Positions 17,682 to 26,803 of a DNA stretch of 64,000 bases are shown here, in pieces. The translations under genes and the position numbers were made by a program. Positions within the stretch are counted from its first letter, which is position 1, and each line of letters opens with the position of its first letter. The DNA is taken from positions 248,001 to 312,000 of the forward strand of contig NZ_BBYJ01000010.1 in assembly GCF_001528665.1 (NCBI RefSeq). Reading direction: 5' to 3'. Source of the DNA: Microtetraspora malaysiensis (lineage in GTDB: Bacteria; Actinomycetota; Actinomycetes; Streptosporangiales; Streptosporangiaceae). Under the pieces are notes generated by a model, which was given only the letters and a program-made list of their open reading frames with translations, searched no databases and had not been told where the DNA came from.

Positions 17682-17930
17682 TCATTCCTGCCAGCCGAGC
17701 CGGAAGGCGGCGTCGTCCGGGACGTAGCCGTCGAGCCCCGCCTCGCCGATCCACAGGATGTCGTCGTACTCGGTGACCGGCCCGATGACGTAGCTCATCG
17801 GCAGCCGGGGCTGGACCGCGAACCGGACCTCCAGCTCGGGGTCGAACCGCTCCAGGGTCTCGATGAGATCGGCCACGGTCTCGATGCCCGTCCCGCCGCG
17901 TCGGCTCCTGTCGCGCCTGTGCCTGCCCAT
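17682..17930 (-). CDS. Small conserved acidic protein
   Basis: 82 residues with a basic N-terminus (MGRHRRDRSRR) followed by VADLIETLERFDPELEVRFA and a beta-rich end. The pattern 'L.E.L...DP..EVR.A.QP' is common in small actinobacterial and phage proteins of unknown function. GGAG lies before the ATG. Its end abuts the 24-bp repeat array with one base between. Confidence 0.65.
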   Translation of the reverse strand: MGRHRRDRSRRGGTGIETVADLIETLERFDPELEVRFAVQPRLPMSYVIGPVTEYDDILWIGEAGLDGYVPDDAAFRLGWQE

Positions 17931-18056
17931 GGCTGCTTCTCCGTGCTCCGGTTGACCGGTGGTGTGCCGAACCTGTACGGAGAGTAACTCAATGACATCG
18001 CGGCGCGACAGATCCTTGACTCCGGGTTCACGATCACCTCGGGAGGCCGATCGGCG

Positions 18057-18512
18057 TCAGCGGAGACCGGCGAGCCGTTCGGCCGCCCTGTCGCCGATCT
18101 TGTTGGTCGGGACCAGCTCACCCGCCCCGCCGAGGCCGAACGGCGGCATGTTGACGTAGACCGTCTCGTATCCGCTCACCGTGTACGTCTCGTGCCAGAC
18201 ACCCACGGCCTCGCTCTTGTACGCCTCACGGAAGAAGCGCTTCCAGGCGGGCCAGTGGGTCGCCTCGCGGTTCTTCGCGTAGGCGATGAGGTGATCGGTG
18301 CTGCGCCAGTACTGGACCATCAGCGTGGTGCGCCCGTTGAAGAAGCTCTCGAAGCCGAGCAGGCCGTGCGCGGGGTCCGCTCGCAGTTCCTTGACCATCG
18401 GCGGCATGGCCATTGCGACCGGCAGCCACTTGCGCAGGGACCGGAACCTGTTGATCCGCATACCGATCAGAAAGACGACGAAGTCGCCCTCCATGCGCGC
18501 ACTCATGCGCAT
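18057..18512 (-). CDS. DUF4188 (monooxygenase-like) protein
   Basis: 151 residues. It starts MRMSARMEGDFVVFLIGMRI, contains LLGFESFFNGRTTLMVQYWR and ends in a GYETVYVNMPPFGL segment. This is the DUF4188 family, a dimeric alpha+beta barrel-like fold related to small monooxygenases; its substrate is unknown. GGGAGG precedes the chosen ATG. It is divergent from a MerR gene over an 84-bp gap with repeated GATAGT half-sites, so it is the likely target of that regulator. Confidence 0.8.
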   Translation of the reverse strand: MRMSARMEGDFVVFLIGMRINRFRSLRKWLPVAMAMPPMVKELRADPAHGLLGFESFFNGRTTLMVQYWRSTDHLIAYAKNREATHWPAWKRFFREAYKSEAVGVWHETYTVSGYETVYVNMPPFGLGGAGELVPTNKIGDRAAERLAGLR

Positions 18513-18525
18513 GACGCCTCCCATT

Positions 18526-18592
18526 GGATAGTCCTGCTACCTAATAATTGGATAGTAGAACTATCGAGTGATATTGGCAAGCAGTACTATCC
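18526..18592. promoter_or_regulatory. MerR-type operator cluster (GATAGT half-sites)
   Basis: GGATAGT occurs at 18526-18532; GATAGTAGAACTATC, a near-perfect palindrome with arms GATAGT/ACTATC, at 18551-18565; and AGTACTATCC at 18583-18592. All lie between the DUF4188 and MerR starts. Repeated, spaced half-sites suggest cooperative control of both promoters. Confidence 0.55.
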
Positions 18593-18596
18593 AGCC

Positions 18597-19259
18597 ATGC
18601 GAATCTCCCAGCTCAGCGCCGAATCCGGGGTCCCGATCCCGACGATCAAGTACTACCTGCGCGAGGGACTGCTCCCCCAGGGCGATCAGACGTCGGCCAC
18701 GCGAGCGGAGTACGGCCAGGAGCACCTGCGCCGGCTACGGCTGATCAGGGCGCTGCTGGAGGTCGGCCGGCTGCCGGTCGCGGCGATCCGCAAGGTCATC
18801 GCCGCCGTGGACGACGAGCGGATCGACTTCCACGACATGCTCGGCACCGCGCACTACGCGCTCTCCACACCGGTCGAGCCGCCCCCCGAGGACGAGGACT
18901 GGCGCGAGGCCAGAGAGCTGGTCGACCGCATGATCGCGGGCCTCGGCTGGAGCGTCCACCCGCTCGCCCCCACGCGGGACGAGCTGGCGCAGAGCGTCGT
19001 CACGCTGAAGCGCCTCGGGATGCCCACCTCTCAGGAGGACCTGCTGCCGTACGCGTCGGCCGCGCTCGACCTCGTCCGCGACCTCGACATCACCAAGATC
19101 CCCTTCGACGGCCCCCGAGATGTCGCCGTCGAGACGCTGGTGATCTGCGAGGTGCTGTACGGCAAGGCGTTCGACGTACTGCGCCGCCTGGCCCAGGAGT
19201 CGGAGTCCACCCGCATCCTCGGCGCCCGTCCCTGCCCGAGCGGCGACACGACCCGGTGA
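18597..19259 (+). CDS. MerR-family regulator
   Basis: 220 residues. The N-terminal winged helix is RISQLSAESGVPIPTIKYYL then REGLLPQGDQTSATRAEYG, the MerR layout. A long effector region follows without the Cys cluster of metal sensors, so a small organic ligand is more likely. It is divergent from the DUF4188 gene and the gap carries repeated operator-like half-sites, which suggests autoregulation. Confidence 0.87.
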   Translation: MRISQLSAESGVPIPTIKYYLREGLLPQGDQTSATRAEYGQEHLRRLRLIRALLEVGRLPVAAIRKVIAAVDDERIDFHDMLGTAHYALSTPVEPPPEDEDWREARELVDRMIAGLGWSVHPLAPTRDELAQSVVTLKRLGMPTSQEDLLPYASAALDLVRDLDITKIPFDGPRDVAVETLVICEVLYGKAFDVLRRLAQESESTRILGARPCPSGDTTR

Positions 19260-19510
19260 CCCGCCAGGGCGGCCGCTCCGGCGCACCGCGAGCGGCACAA
19301 TAGGGAAAAGTCGCCTTACCGGACAACTTCCCAGATTTCCCCCCAAGAGCCCATATTTACCTTTTCGCGCTTATTACGGAATGCCGCTTATTGACGGAAC
19401 TCGGAATGTTTTCCTCGGTCGGATCTGTGACCCCAGGAGATACTTCCCGACCTCTTTATACAGGCTCACGGGGCGGCGTTTTTGTCGGTGGCGGTTGTTA
19501 GCGTTGCGGC

Positions 19511-21832
19511 GTGATTGTCGAACGGCAGCCGATACCCGACACCCTGGGCGAGATGGCCCCGGGCGTCGAACTGGCCGCCGTGCTGGCCGAGATCGACATC
19601 GCCAGGCTGGACGGCTACGACGCCGTCACCGTCCTGCAAGCCTACGCCCGCCTCGAAGCACACGTGCAGGCCCGGAAAGCCGTCGTGATGGCCGAAGTCG
19701 GACTGTACGAAATTTCCGCCAGCGGCATGGAGAAAATGTCCGAACCGGACAATAACTCACCCGACGAAATCCGAGCGGCTTTGCGGCTCACCCGCCGTGC
19801 CGCCGAGCGTGAATACGGCATCGCCTACGACTTGAAAGTCCGTCTCCCCGCCGTCAGGGACGCGTTGTCGGCGGGATTGATCGACAAGGCGCGGGCCGTG
19901 GTGTTCTGCGACTGGCTCGAAGACGTCCCCGTCGAACTGGCCCGCGCTGTGGCGGCTCATCTGCTGCCCAAGGCGGGGAAGTGGACGACGACCGAGCTGC
20001 GGGAGAAGATCAGGAAGCTGCTGATCGCCGCCGATCCTGCCTGGGCCCGCCGCAAGTACGAACGGGCCGTCCAGCAACGGCGGGTGATCGGGGTCCGGCA
20101 CGCGGATGGCTCGGCCAGCATCATGGGCCAGCAGTTGCCGGTCGACCAGGCCGCCGCCGCGATCGCCCGTGTGGACGCCATCGCCGTACGAACCAAGAGG
20201 TCCGGCCTGCACGCCCCGATCGATCACGTGCGGGCGGATGTGTTCCTCGGTCTGCTGGACGGGAGCATGTCCGGCCTGGACGACGACGCCATCATCGCCG
20301 TCCTGTTCGAGGAGGCCGCCCGCAAGGCGGCGGGTGATGAGGACGACCACGACGACCAACTCTCCGACAACCCCTTCAGCACCGTCGACCTCGACGACAC
20401 CGGCGATGCCGAGGCAAATGCTGAGGACGCCACCGGCCTCCACACCGGCAGCGGCGACCCCGACGACACCGCCGGCGACATCGACGATGACGCCAGCCAA
20501 GCCAGGACTGCCGACCCGACTGACAACGACGACGACCTCGGCGACACCGGTCCTGATCCAGGCCCCACCCCTGGCGCAGGCCCCGGCTCTGGCCCCGGCT
20601 CTGCTCCCAGCTCTGGCGATGGTGGCCCTGTCGGCCCGGCCTCGGGGACGGGTGCTGAAGGCGGTTCCAGCGGTCCAGGTCCAGGCCCCACCCGCACGAC
20701 AGGCGTCGGGACCAACATTGAGAGGGGCAGGGCGGGCCCGGTTGGGTTCGCGGCGGGTGAGCTGCGGGTCCAGGTGTCCACATTGATGCACTTGGACGAC
20801 CTGCCCGGCGAACTCGCCGGGTGGGGACCCGTCCACGCCCAATTGGCACGCAGGCTTGCCAAACACCAGATCAGCGGCGAGTGGCGCTTCGCCGTCTGCG
20901 ACGAGGAGGGCCGGCTTCTCTTTGCTGGGATTACCCGGCGACGCCCCAGAGGGTGGGCCCGTCCCGCGGGATGGCCCCGCCGCCCTGTACCCGGCCCAGC
21001 ACCCGGTCCTCGTTTGCCTCCCGGTCCTTGGTTGCCTCCCGGCCTTTCCTCCCCACCCGGCGATGGGGACGGGACAGACCCGGCGGGCCCGGCCGGGACG
21101 GGGGTGACGCCTGCCCGCACATCGGCTGCCGGTCAGGAAAAGGACGACCGGCCAAGTGACGACCGGCCAAGTAGGGACCTGCGCGCCAGGTCGGGGTCGC
21201 TTCGCCGCCGCGGGATCGTCGAGCTTCAGCTCCCGTTGTCACTGCTGCGCGCACTGTGCGCGGACATGTACGCCCAGGGTGGCTGGGCCGGTGTAATCGC
21301 CGACATCATGCGCCAATACGACGAAGCCGTCGATGAGGCGGCTGACCACGCGCGAGGATCCGTGACCGGACGCCGAACCGCTGCCGGGGATGAGCGGCGG
21401 CGGTTCCCGAAAGCTGGGCTGCGGCGGCGGATCGAGGTCCGAGACAGAGTGTGCTCGCACCCTGGATGCCGTGCTCCGGCCACGCGCTCGGAGATGGATC
21501 ACACCCGCCAGCACGCGAACGGCGGCCCCACGACCGACAGCAACCTCGCCGCCGCATGCGCGCATGACCATGACCTGCGGGACAACGGCTGGCAGGTCGT
21601 ACAAACCAGCTCAGGGCACCTGACCTGGATCAGCCGGACCGGCCACAGCTATCCGGTCCAACCGCCACCGATCATCGAACCGATGCCCGAACCTTTCGCT
21701 CCCAACAGCTGGCCCCAGACAGAAACAGACCACCACGAGGTGGACGAAGTGCCCGCTCCGGCGCCGACAGCAGGTGCGGGGTCCGTGGGCTCGGACCCGC
21801 CACCTGATCCGGCGCACGACATCCCGCCCTGA
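19511..21832 (+). CDS. DUF222/HNH endonuclease (REP13E12-type) with long low-complexity inserts
   Basis: 773 residues; typical members are about 400-550. Residues 1-270 are the helical DUF222 domain. Two inserts interrupt it: an Asp/Thr-rich then Gly/Pro/Ser-rich stretch (about residues 275-400) and a Pro-rich stretch (about 480-545). The C-terminal HNH motif is present (VCSHPGCRAPATRSEMDHTR, then HANGGPTTDSNLAAACAHDH). The family is repeated in actinobacterial genomes and linked to mobile DNA, but a nuclease role here is inference. A GTG start follows TTGTTAGCGTTGCGGC, as in leaderless relatives. Confidence 0.87.
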   Translation: MIVERQPIPDTLGEMAPGVELAAVLAEIDIARLDGYDAVTVLQAYARLEAHVQARKAVVMAEVGLYEISASGMEKMSEPDNNSPDEIRAALRLTRRAAEREYGIAYDLKVRLPAVRDALSAGLIDKARAVVFCDWLEDVPVELARAVAAHLLPKAGKWTTTELREKIRKLLIAADPAWARRKYERAVQQRRVIGVRHADGSASIMGQQLPVDQAAAAIARVDAIAVRTKRSGLHAPIDHVRADVFLGLLDGSMSGLDDDAIIAVLFEEAARKAAGDEDDHDDQLSDNPFSTVDLDDTGDAEANAEDATGLHTGSGDPDDTAGDIDDDASQARTADPTDNDDDLGDTGPDPGPTPGAGPGSGPGSAPSSGDGGPVGPASGTGAEGGSSGPGPGPTRTTGVGTNIERGRAGPVGFAAGELRVQVSTLMHLDDLPGELAGWGPVHAQLARRLAKHQISGEWRFAVCDEEGRLLFAGITRRRPRGWARPAGWPRRPVPGPAPGPRLPPGPWLPPGLSSPPGDGDGTDPAGPAGTGVTPARTSAAGQEKDDRPSDDRPSRDLRARSGSLRRRGIVELQLPLSLLRALCADMYAQGGWAGVIADIMRQYDEAVDEAADHARGSVTGRRTAAGDERRRFPKAGLRRRIEVRDRVCSHPGCRAPATRSEMDHTRQHANGGPTTDSNLAAACAHDHDLRDNGWQVVQTSSGHLTWISRTGHSYPVQPPPIIEPMPEPFAPNSWPQTETDHHEVDEVPAPAPTAGAGSVGSDPPPDPAHDIPP

Positions 21833-21962
21833 CATCCCGCCCTTCTGAAGCCCGACGACGCAGTACCCGTTTGCTCCCGGGCAGTCGTCCAGCCCTCTAG
21901 GAGGGAGGGGGTGCCCTTGTTAAGGTCGGTTGCCGAGCGAGCGCTTCTGAACAGGGACGGCC

Positions 21963-23210
21963 ATGACAGTCGGCGATCACCCCGTGACCACGTCCGGACA
22001 CTGCGACCCGCGATTCTCCCGGGTACGCGAGGTCTTCGACCGGCATTTCTCCGACGGCGAGGAGGTGGGCGCCGCCTTCGCGGTCTTCCTCGACGGCGAG
22101 CCCGTCGTCGACCTCTGGGGCGGCGTGGCCGACCGGCACACGGGTCGCCCCTGGGAGGCCGGCACACCTGTGCTCGCCTATTCGTGCACCAAGGCCGTCG
22201 CGGCCACCGCCATGCTGCTGCTCGTGGAGCGGGGTTTGGTCGACGTCCGCTCTCCCGTGAGCGCGTACTGGCCGGAGTTCGCCCGCGACGGCAAGGCCCG
22301 TGTCACCGTCGAACACGTCCTCACCCATCAGGCCGGCCTGCCCGCGATCGAGGAGCCGGTCCCCCTGGAGGAGTTCGAGGACCTGCCCGCGATCGCGGAC
22401 CGGCTCGCCGCACAGGCACCACTCTGGGAGCCCGGAACGGCGCACGGCTACCACGCCGTGACGTACGGCTTCCTGATCGACGAGCTCATCCGCAGGGTAA
22501 CCGGCATGTCCACAGGGGAGCTGGTCGCGGCGGAGATCGCCGGGCCTCACCAGCTCGACCTCTGGCTCGGTGCCCCACCCGACGTTGCGGCTCGCGCCGC
22601 CCGCCTCTCCGCCGGAGAGCGTACGGCCCGAGCGGGAGAGCATGCGGCCCGGACCGGAGAGCGTGCGGCCCCTGCGGGCGGAGCCGGTGTCGCGGAGCCC
22701 CCCGCCGGGGACGGCCCGGTGGCGGCGATGGCCGCCGCGACACGGGACAAGGACAGCCTGATGAACCGGGCGCTCGGCAACCCACCCATCCATAAGCTGC
22801 CCGGCGGCGGAAACCACCCGGTGATCCTGCGCGCGGGCTGGCCCGCCCTCGGCATGGTCACCACCGCGCGGGCGCTGGCCGGCTTCTACCGTGCTCTGGT
22901 CGCCGGCGAGATCCTCGCACCCTCCACGCTGGGCGACGCGATGCGCCCGCGTGTCGGCGGTCCCGACCGGGTCCTGTACCTGGACAGCGCCTTCGGCCTC
23001 GGCTACATGCGTCCGGCGATGACCTTCCTCACTCCCGCTCGCGGAGTGGAGTCGGCGTTCGGCCACACCGGCTTGGGTGGCTCCCTGGGCCTCGGAGACG
23101 TCGAGCACGGTCTCGCCATGGCGTACACGATGAACCGCATGGTCGGGTCGGTGGCCGGCAGCCGCCGGGCCTACCGTCTCGCTGAAGCCGTCTACGGCTC
23201 GCTCACCTAG
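21963..23210 (+). CDS. Class C beta-lactamase-like serine hydrolase (EstB type)
   Basis: 415 residues. The nucleophile motif SCTK is at 74-77, a Tyr-containing second motif (GYHAV) near residue 163, and FGHTGLGG near the C-terminus. There is no signal peptide, so a cytoplasmic esterase is more likely than an antibiotic-hydrolysing enzyme. An Ala/Arg/Glu-rich repeat (around residues 215-245, GERTARAGEHAARTGERAA) is inserted between the second motif and the rest. It ends 14 bp before the opposing MarR gene. Confidence 0.84.
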   Translation: MTVGDHPVTTSGHCDPRFSRVREVFDRHFSDGEEVGAAFAVFLDGEPVVDLWGGVADRHTGRPWEAGTPVLAYSCTKAVAATAMLLLVERGLVDVRSPVSAYWPEFARDGKARVTVEHVLTHQAGLPAIEEPVPLEEFEDLPAIADRLAAQAPLWEPGTAHGYHAVTYGFLIDELIRRVTGMSTGELVAAEIAGPHQLDLWLGAPPDVAARAARLSAGERTARAGEHAARTGERAAPAGGAGVAEPPAGDGPVAAMAAATRDKDSLMNRALGNPPIHKLPGGGNHPVILRAGWPALGMVTTARALAGFYRALVAGEILAPSTLGDAMRPRVGGPDRVLYLDSAFGLGYMRPAMTFLTPARGVESAFGHTGLGGSLGLGDVEHGLAMAYTMNRMVGSVAGSRRAYRLAEAVYGSLT

Positions 23211-23224
23211 AAAGACCCGGCTGA

Positions 23225-23773
23225 TCAGGTCGGCCGCGCTCTCCGGCGGGGCGTGTCGTCGGGCCGGTCCCCGAGGGCGAGCAGGACGTCGCGCAGCACG
23301 TCGGCGAGGGCGCGCGCGGTCGCCTCGGGAACGTCCGCGAACAGGTCCTTGTGCGCCTCCGTGGTGGCGAGGGACAGTTCCTCGGCCCTTTCCACCCCCT
23401 GTGGAGTGAGCCGGACCCATGAGCTGCGACCGTCGGAGGGGTCGGGTTCGCGCTCGACCAGGCCCGCGGCCAGCAGCCGCTGCAGGATGTTGCTGGTCCC
23501 GCCGGTTGTGAGCATCAGTCGCGCGGCGAGCGTGCTGGGCTTGACTCGGTACGGATGCCCGGCCCGCCGGAGCGTCGCAAGAACGTCGAATTCCGCATAG
23601 GTCAGGCCGTATCCGGCGAGCACGGCCTGGGTGACCGTCTCGATCCGCGCCTTGAGCCGCCCGACCCGCTTGACGATCTCCAACTGCGTCGTGGCCGCCT
23701 CCGGCAGCTCGGCCCTCCAGGCCTCGATCATCGCGTCGACGCGATCCCGGCCGGTCACCCGCCCCTCGTTCAT
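23225..23773 (-). CDS. MarR-family regulator
   Basis: 182 residues. The winged helix is STLAARLMLTTGGTSNILQR then LLAAGLVEREPDPSDGRSSW, with the DxRS wing of MarR proteins. Helical ends form the dimer interface. No good ribosome site precedes the ATG. It is divergent from the amidohydrolase gene, with a perfect palindrome between them, so it probably controls that gene and itself. Confidence 0.86.
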   Translation of the reverse strand: MNEGRVTGRDRVDAMIEAWRAELPEAATTQLEIVKRVGRLKARIETVTQAVLAGYGLTYAEFDVLATLRRAGHPYRVKPSTLAARLMLTTGGTSNILQRLLAAGLVEREPDPSDGRSSWVRLTPQGVERAEELSLATTEAHKDLFADVPEATARALADVLRDVLLALGDRPDDTPRRRARPT

Positions 23774-23812
23774 GCGCTTGAGGATATCCGCGCCTCTTGA
23801 TAGCTTTCCAAC

Positions 23813-23830
23813 AAGCTTTTTCAAAAGCTT
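23813..23830. promoter_or_regulatory. MarR operator palindrome
   Basis: Perfect 8-bp arms AAGCTTTT and AAAAGCTT with a 2-bp spacer. It lies in the 78-bp gap between the divergent MarR and amidohydrolase starts and contrasts strongly in base composition with the high-GC surroundings. Confidence 0.65.
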
Positions 23831-23851
23831 TCTGAAATGGAGTCTTTGCCC

Positions 23852-25129
23852 ATGAGCCTGCTCATCAGGAACGGCATCGTGATCGACACGGAGCCGGACG
23901 TACGCGTCCACCGGGGAACCGACGTCCTCATCACTGGCGGAGCGATCGCCGCGGTCGGCCCCGATCTGCCCGCCGACGGCGCGGAGGTGATCGACGCCAC
24001 GGGCCGGATCGTACTTCCCGGCTTCGTCGACACCCACCGCCACGTCTGGCAGAGCGTGCTGAGGTCCGTTTCCGCCGACGCCACCCTCGGCGACTACCTG
24101 GCGATCGTTCTCGGCCGGCTCGCCCCCGCGTTCCGGCCCGAGGACGTCTACGCCGCGAACCTCTGGGGCGCCATCGAGGCGCTCAACGCGGGGATCACCA
24201 CCGTGTACGACTGGTCGCACATCCAGCTCACCCCCGCGCACACCGACGCCGCCGTCGAGGGCCTCCGCGACTCCGGCGCCCGCGTGGTCTTCGCGTACGC
24301 GCATCCGGGCACCGACGACGCGTCCAGGGACGAGGCGGAGGCACGGCGGGTCTTCGCCCGGCACTTCCCCTCGGGGGATTCCGGCCTGGTCACCCCCGCC
24401 TTCGCGGCGTGGGGACCGGTGTACGGCTCCGTCGAGGCGGCCGTGGCCGACTGGCGGCTCGCCCGCGAACTCGGGCTCCGTATCAGCCTGCACGCGACCG
24501 GGGAGGAGCCGGTGGAGCGGCTGCACACGGCCGGGCTGCTCGGCCCCGACGTCATGTTCGTGCACGCCAACGGCTTCACCGACCGGTCGATGAAAATGGT
24601 CGCCGACAGCGGGGGGACGGCCTCGATCGCGCCCGCTGTGGAGTCGCAGATGGGCCACGGCTCCCCCGAGACGGGCCGGTTACGCGGGTTCGGCATCCCG
24701 ACCGGGCTCGGCGTGGACACGGTGGCCGCGGTGCCGGGAGACATGTTCGGCGTCATGCGCGCCGCGCTCGCCGCCGCCAGGCTCCGGCACTTCGAGGACG
24801 GCGTCGGCACGCGGCCGACCGCGGCCGACATCCTGCGCATGGCCACCATCGAGGGCGCCACCGCCCTCGGCATGGCCGACCGGATCGGATCGCTGCGTCC
24901 GGGCAAGCGGGCGGACCTCGTCATGCTGGACACGAACCTGCCCAATCTCGCGCCGGCGCACGACCCGGTCGGGGCCGTCGTGACGGCCGCCGACGTGAGC
25001 GACGTCGACATGGTGATCGTCGGTGGCGAAGTGGTCAAGCGGGGCGGCCGCCTGGTCCGCGCGGACCTGCCGCGCGCGCTCGACCTGGCCCGCCGCTCGG
25101 GCGAGCGGCTGCTCCCCACCGCCGTCTGA
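23852..25129 (+). CDS. Metal-dependent amidohydrolase (ATZ/TRZ or cytosine-deaminase-like)
   Basis: 425 residues. The first metal-binding motif is VDTHRHVWQ, later ligands are in SLHATGEEP and FVHANGFTD, and an Asp near GLGVDTVAA. The ends (LIRNGIVIDTEPDV; IGSLRPGKRADLVMLD) form the beta-sandwich of the superfamily. Hydrolysis of a ring or amidine nitrogen is expected; no substrate can be named. A GGAG lies nine bases upstream of the chosen ATG. It is tail-to-tail with the GntR gene. Confidence 0.85.
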   Translation: MSLLIRNGIVIDTEPDVRVHRGTDVLITGGAIAAVGPDLPADGAEVIDATGRIVLPGFVDTHRHVWQSVLRSVSADATLGDYLAIVLGRLAPAFRPEDVYAANLWGAIEALNAGITTVYDWSHIQLTPAHTDAAVEGLRDSGARVVFAYAHPGTDDASRDEAEARRVFARHFPSGDSGLVTPAFAAWGPVYGSVEAAVADWRLARELGLRISLHATGEEPVERLHTAGLLGPDVMFVHANGFTDRSMKMVADSGGTASIAPAVESQMGHGSPETGRLRGFGIPTGLGVDTVAAVPGDMFGVMRAALAAARLRHFEDGVGTRPTAADILRMATIEGATALGMADRIGSLRPGKRADLVMLDTNLPNLAPAHDPVGAVVTAADVSDVDMVIVGGEVVKRGGRLVRADLPRALDLARRSGERLLPTAV

Positions 25130-25135
25130 TCCGGG

Positions 25136-25834
25136 TCAGGCGGAGCGCTCGTCATACGTCGCGAGAAGCTGGGCCTCGGCGGCGTCGAGATAGGCGAGCA
25201 GCTCGTCCGCCGCCCGCTCGTACTTCCCCTCGGCGAGCAGGGCGGCGATGCGCGCGTTGCCGTCCAGGTACGGCTCGTGGAACGGCCGGGGCTCACCCAC
25301 CGCGTGGAAGGCCAGCCGCAGCTCGGCCAGGACGCGGGCCATCGCCTCGTCCACCCGGCGGCTGCCGAGCAGCGCGGCGAGCGCGCCGTGGAAGCGCATG
25401 TTGGCCGTGCCGACCCCGCCCCAGTCGCCCGCCTCAGCCGCCGCCCGGCCCTCCTCGACCCGGCGCGCCACCTCGCGTACGGCCTCCGCCGGGGCGGAGC
25501 CGGCGGCGCGCAGGCCGGCGGTTTCGAGCGGGCGCCGCATGCGATAGATGTCGGCCACGTCGGCGGCGGTCAGCCTGCGCACGAACATCCCGCGATGGAA
25601 CTCGTGGACGAGCAGGTTCTCGTGGGAGAGCAGCCGGAACGCCTCGCGGAGCGTGTTGCGCGAGACGCCGAGCGCCTGGCCGATGACCTCTTCCGACAGG
25701 CGCGTGCCCGGGGGGAGCGAGCCCTCGATGACGCTCTCGCGCAGGACGCCGGCGACCAGCTCGGCGGTGCTGGCCCGTTCGAGCGCCGGCCTGGCGGCGC
25801 TCAGCCGGCTCGCCCACTCCGCCGTCGCGGTCAT
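25136..25834 (-). CDS. GntR regulator of the FadR/FCD subfamily
   Basis: 232 residues. The N-terminal winged helix has RLSEEVIGQALGVSRNTLRE; the C-terminal FCD domain has DIYRMRRPLETAGLRAA and the metal/ligand histidines in NMRFHGALAALLGSRR and FHEPYLDGN. FCD regulators usually sense small carboxylates. It is divergent from pxpABC, and a palindrome fitting the FadR-family consensus lies in the gap, so control of 5-oxoproline use is likely. Confidence 0.86.
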   Translation of the reverse strand: MTATAEWASRLSAARPALERASTAELVAGVLRESVIEGSLPPGTRLSEEVIGQALGVSRNTLREAFRLLSHENLLVHEFHRGMFVRRLTAADVADIYRMRRPLETAGLRAAGSAPAEAVREVARRVEEGRAAAEAGDWGGVGTANMRFHGALAALLGSRRVDEAMARVLAELRLAFHAVGEPRPFHEPYLDGNARIAALLAEGKYERAADELLAYLDAAEAQLLATYDERSA

Positions 25835-25945
25835 CACCGCAGCCCTTCTCTCGGGAAACGCGCAAGACCTGGGACACCGAGCTTAGGACGCGACGGGTCT
25901 CCCCGACAGCAGACGATCGACAGAATCTACCCGCGAAGGATTGCC

Positions 25946-25962
25946 GGATTGTTCAACAATCC
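25946..25962. promoter_or_regulatory. FadR-type operator upstream of pxpA
   Basis: GGATTGTT-C-AACAATCC, perfect 8-bp arms. Its core TTGTTCAACAA fits the FadR-subfamily consensus TNGTNNNACNA. It lies between the divergent GntR/FCD gene and pxpA, 54 bp upstream of the pxpA start. Confidence 0.68.
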
Positions 25963-26015
25963 TTACGTTCTCCCTGAGGGCGATCCATCCGAAAAGCCGC
26001 CCTCTGGAGCTGATC

Positions 26016-26792
26016 GTGCCTGACCCCATCGTCCGCATCGACCTCAACTCCGACCTCGGCGAGGGCTTCGGCCGGTGGCCGCTCGGCGACGACGACGCCC
26101 TGCTGGGGATCGTCACCAGCGCCAACGTGGCCTGCGGCTTCCACGCCGGCGATCCGTCGATCATGCGCCGTACGTGCGAGACCGCGGTCGAGCGCGGCGT
26201 GGCGATCGGCGCCCAGGTCGGATACCGCGACCTGGCCGGATTCGGCCGACGCTTCATCGAGGTGCCGCCCGGCGAGCTCGCCGACGACGTGCTGTACCAG
26301 ATCGGCGCCCTCGAGGCGTTCGCCCGCGCGGCCGGCGGCCGGGTCGGGTACGTGAAGCCACACGGCGCGCTCTACAACGCGATCGTGCGGCACGAGGAGC
26401 AGGCCGCCGCCGTCGTGGCCGCCGTACGCGCCTTCGATCCCGGGCTGCCGGTGCTCGGCCTGCCCGGCTCCGCCTGGCTGCGTCGCGCCGAGCAGGCCGG
26501 GCTGACCGCGGTCACCGAGTGCTTCGCCGACCGGGCGTACACGCCGGAGGGGACGCTGGTGCCGCGTGACCGGCCGGGCGCCCTCGTCCACGACCCCGGC
26601 GTCGTGGCCGGGCGGTGCGTGCGGATGGCGCGCGGCGAACCCATCACCGACGTGGCCGGAGACCCGCTGGTCGTGCGCGGCGACTCGATCTGCGTCCACG
26701 GCGACAGCCCCGACGCGGTGGCCATCGCGCGCGGCGTCCGCGCCGCCCTGGAGGCGGCGGGCGTCGCCCTCATGCCGTTCAGCCAGGTCTGA
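26016..26792 (+). CDS. pxpA: 5-oxoprolinase subunit PxpA (LamB/YcsF family)
   Basis: 258 residues. [14 protein letters not shown] at the start, [15 protein letters not shown], and [12 protein letters not shown] are the family hallmarks. With PxpB and PxpC it cleaves 5-oxoproline (pyroglutamate) to glutamate using ATP. A GTG start is preferred because GGAG lies eight bases upstream and the family begins at this point. The three subunit genes follow each other closely. Confidence 0.92.
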   Translation: MPDPIVRIDLNSDLGEGFGRWPLGDDDALLGIVTSANVACGFHAGDPSIMRRTCETAVERGVAIGAQVGYRDLAGFGRRFIEVPPGELADDVLYQIGALEAFARAAGGRVGYVKPHGALYNAIVRHEEQAAAVVAAVRAFDPGLPVLGLPGSAWLRRAEQAGLTAVTECFADRAYTPEGTLVPRDRPGALVHDPGVVAGRCVRMARGEPITDVAGDPLVVRGDSICVHGDSPDAVAIARGVRAALEAAGVALMPFSQV

Positions 26793-26803
26793 GGGGAGGC
26801 CCG

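Noticed and set aside
17092-17727. Coding repeat protein over the 24-bp array
   Set aside because: The frame starts inside the acetyltransferase in a different phase and the repeat product has no support.
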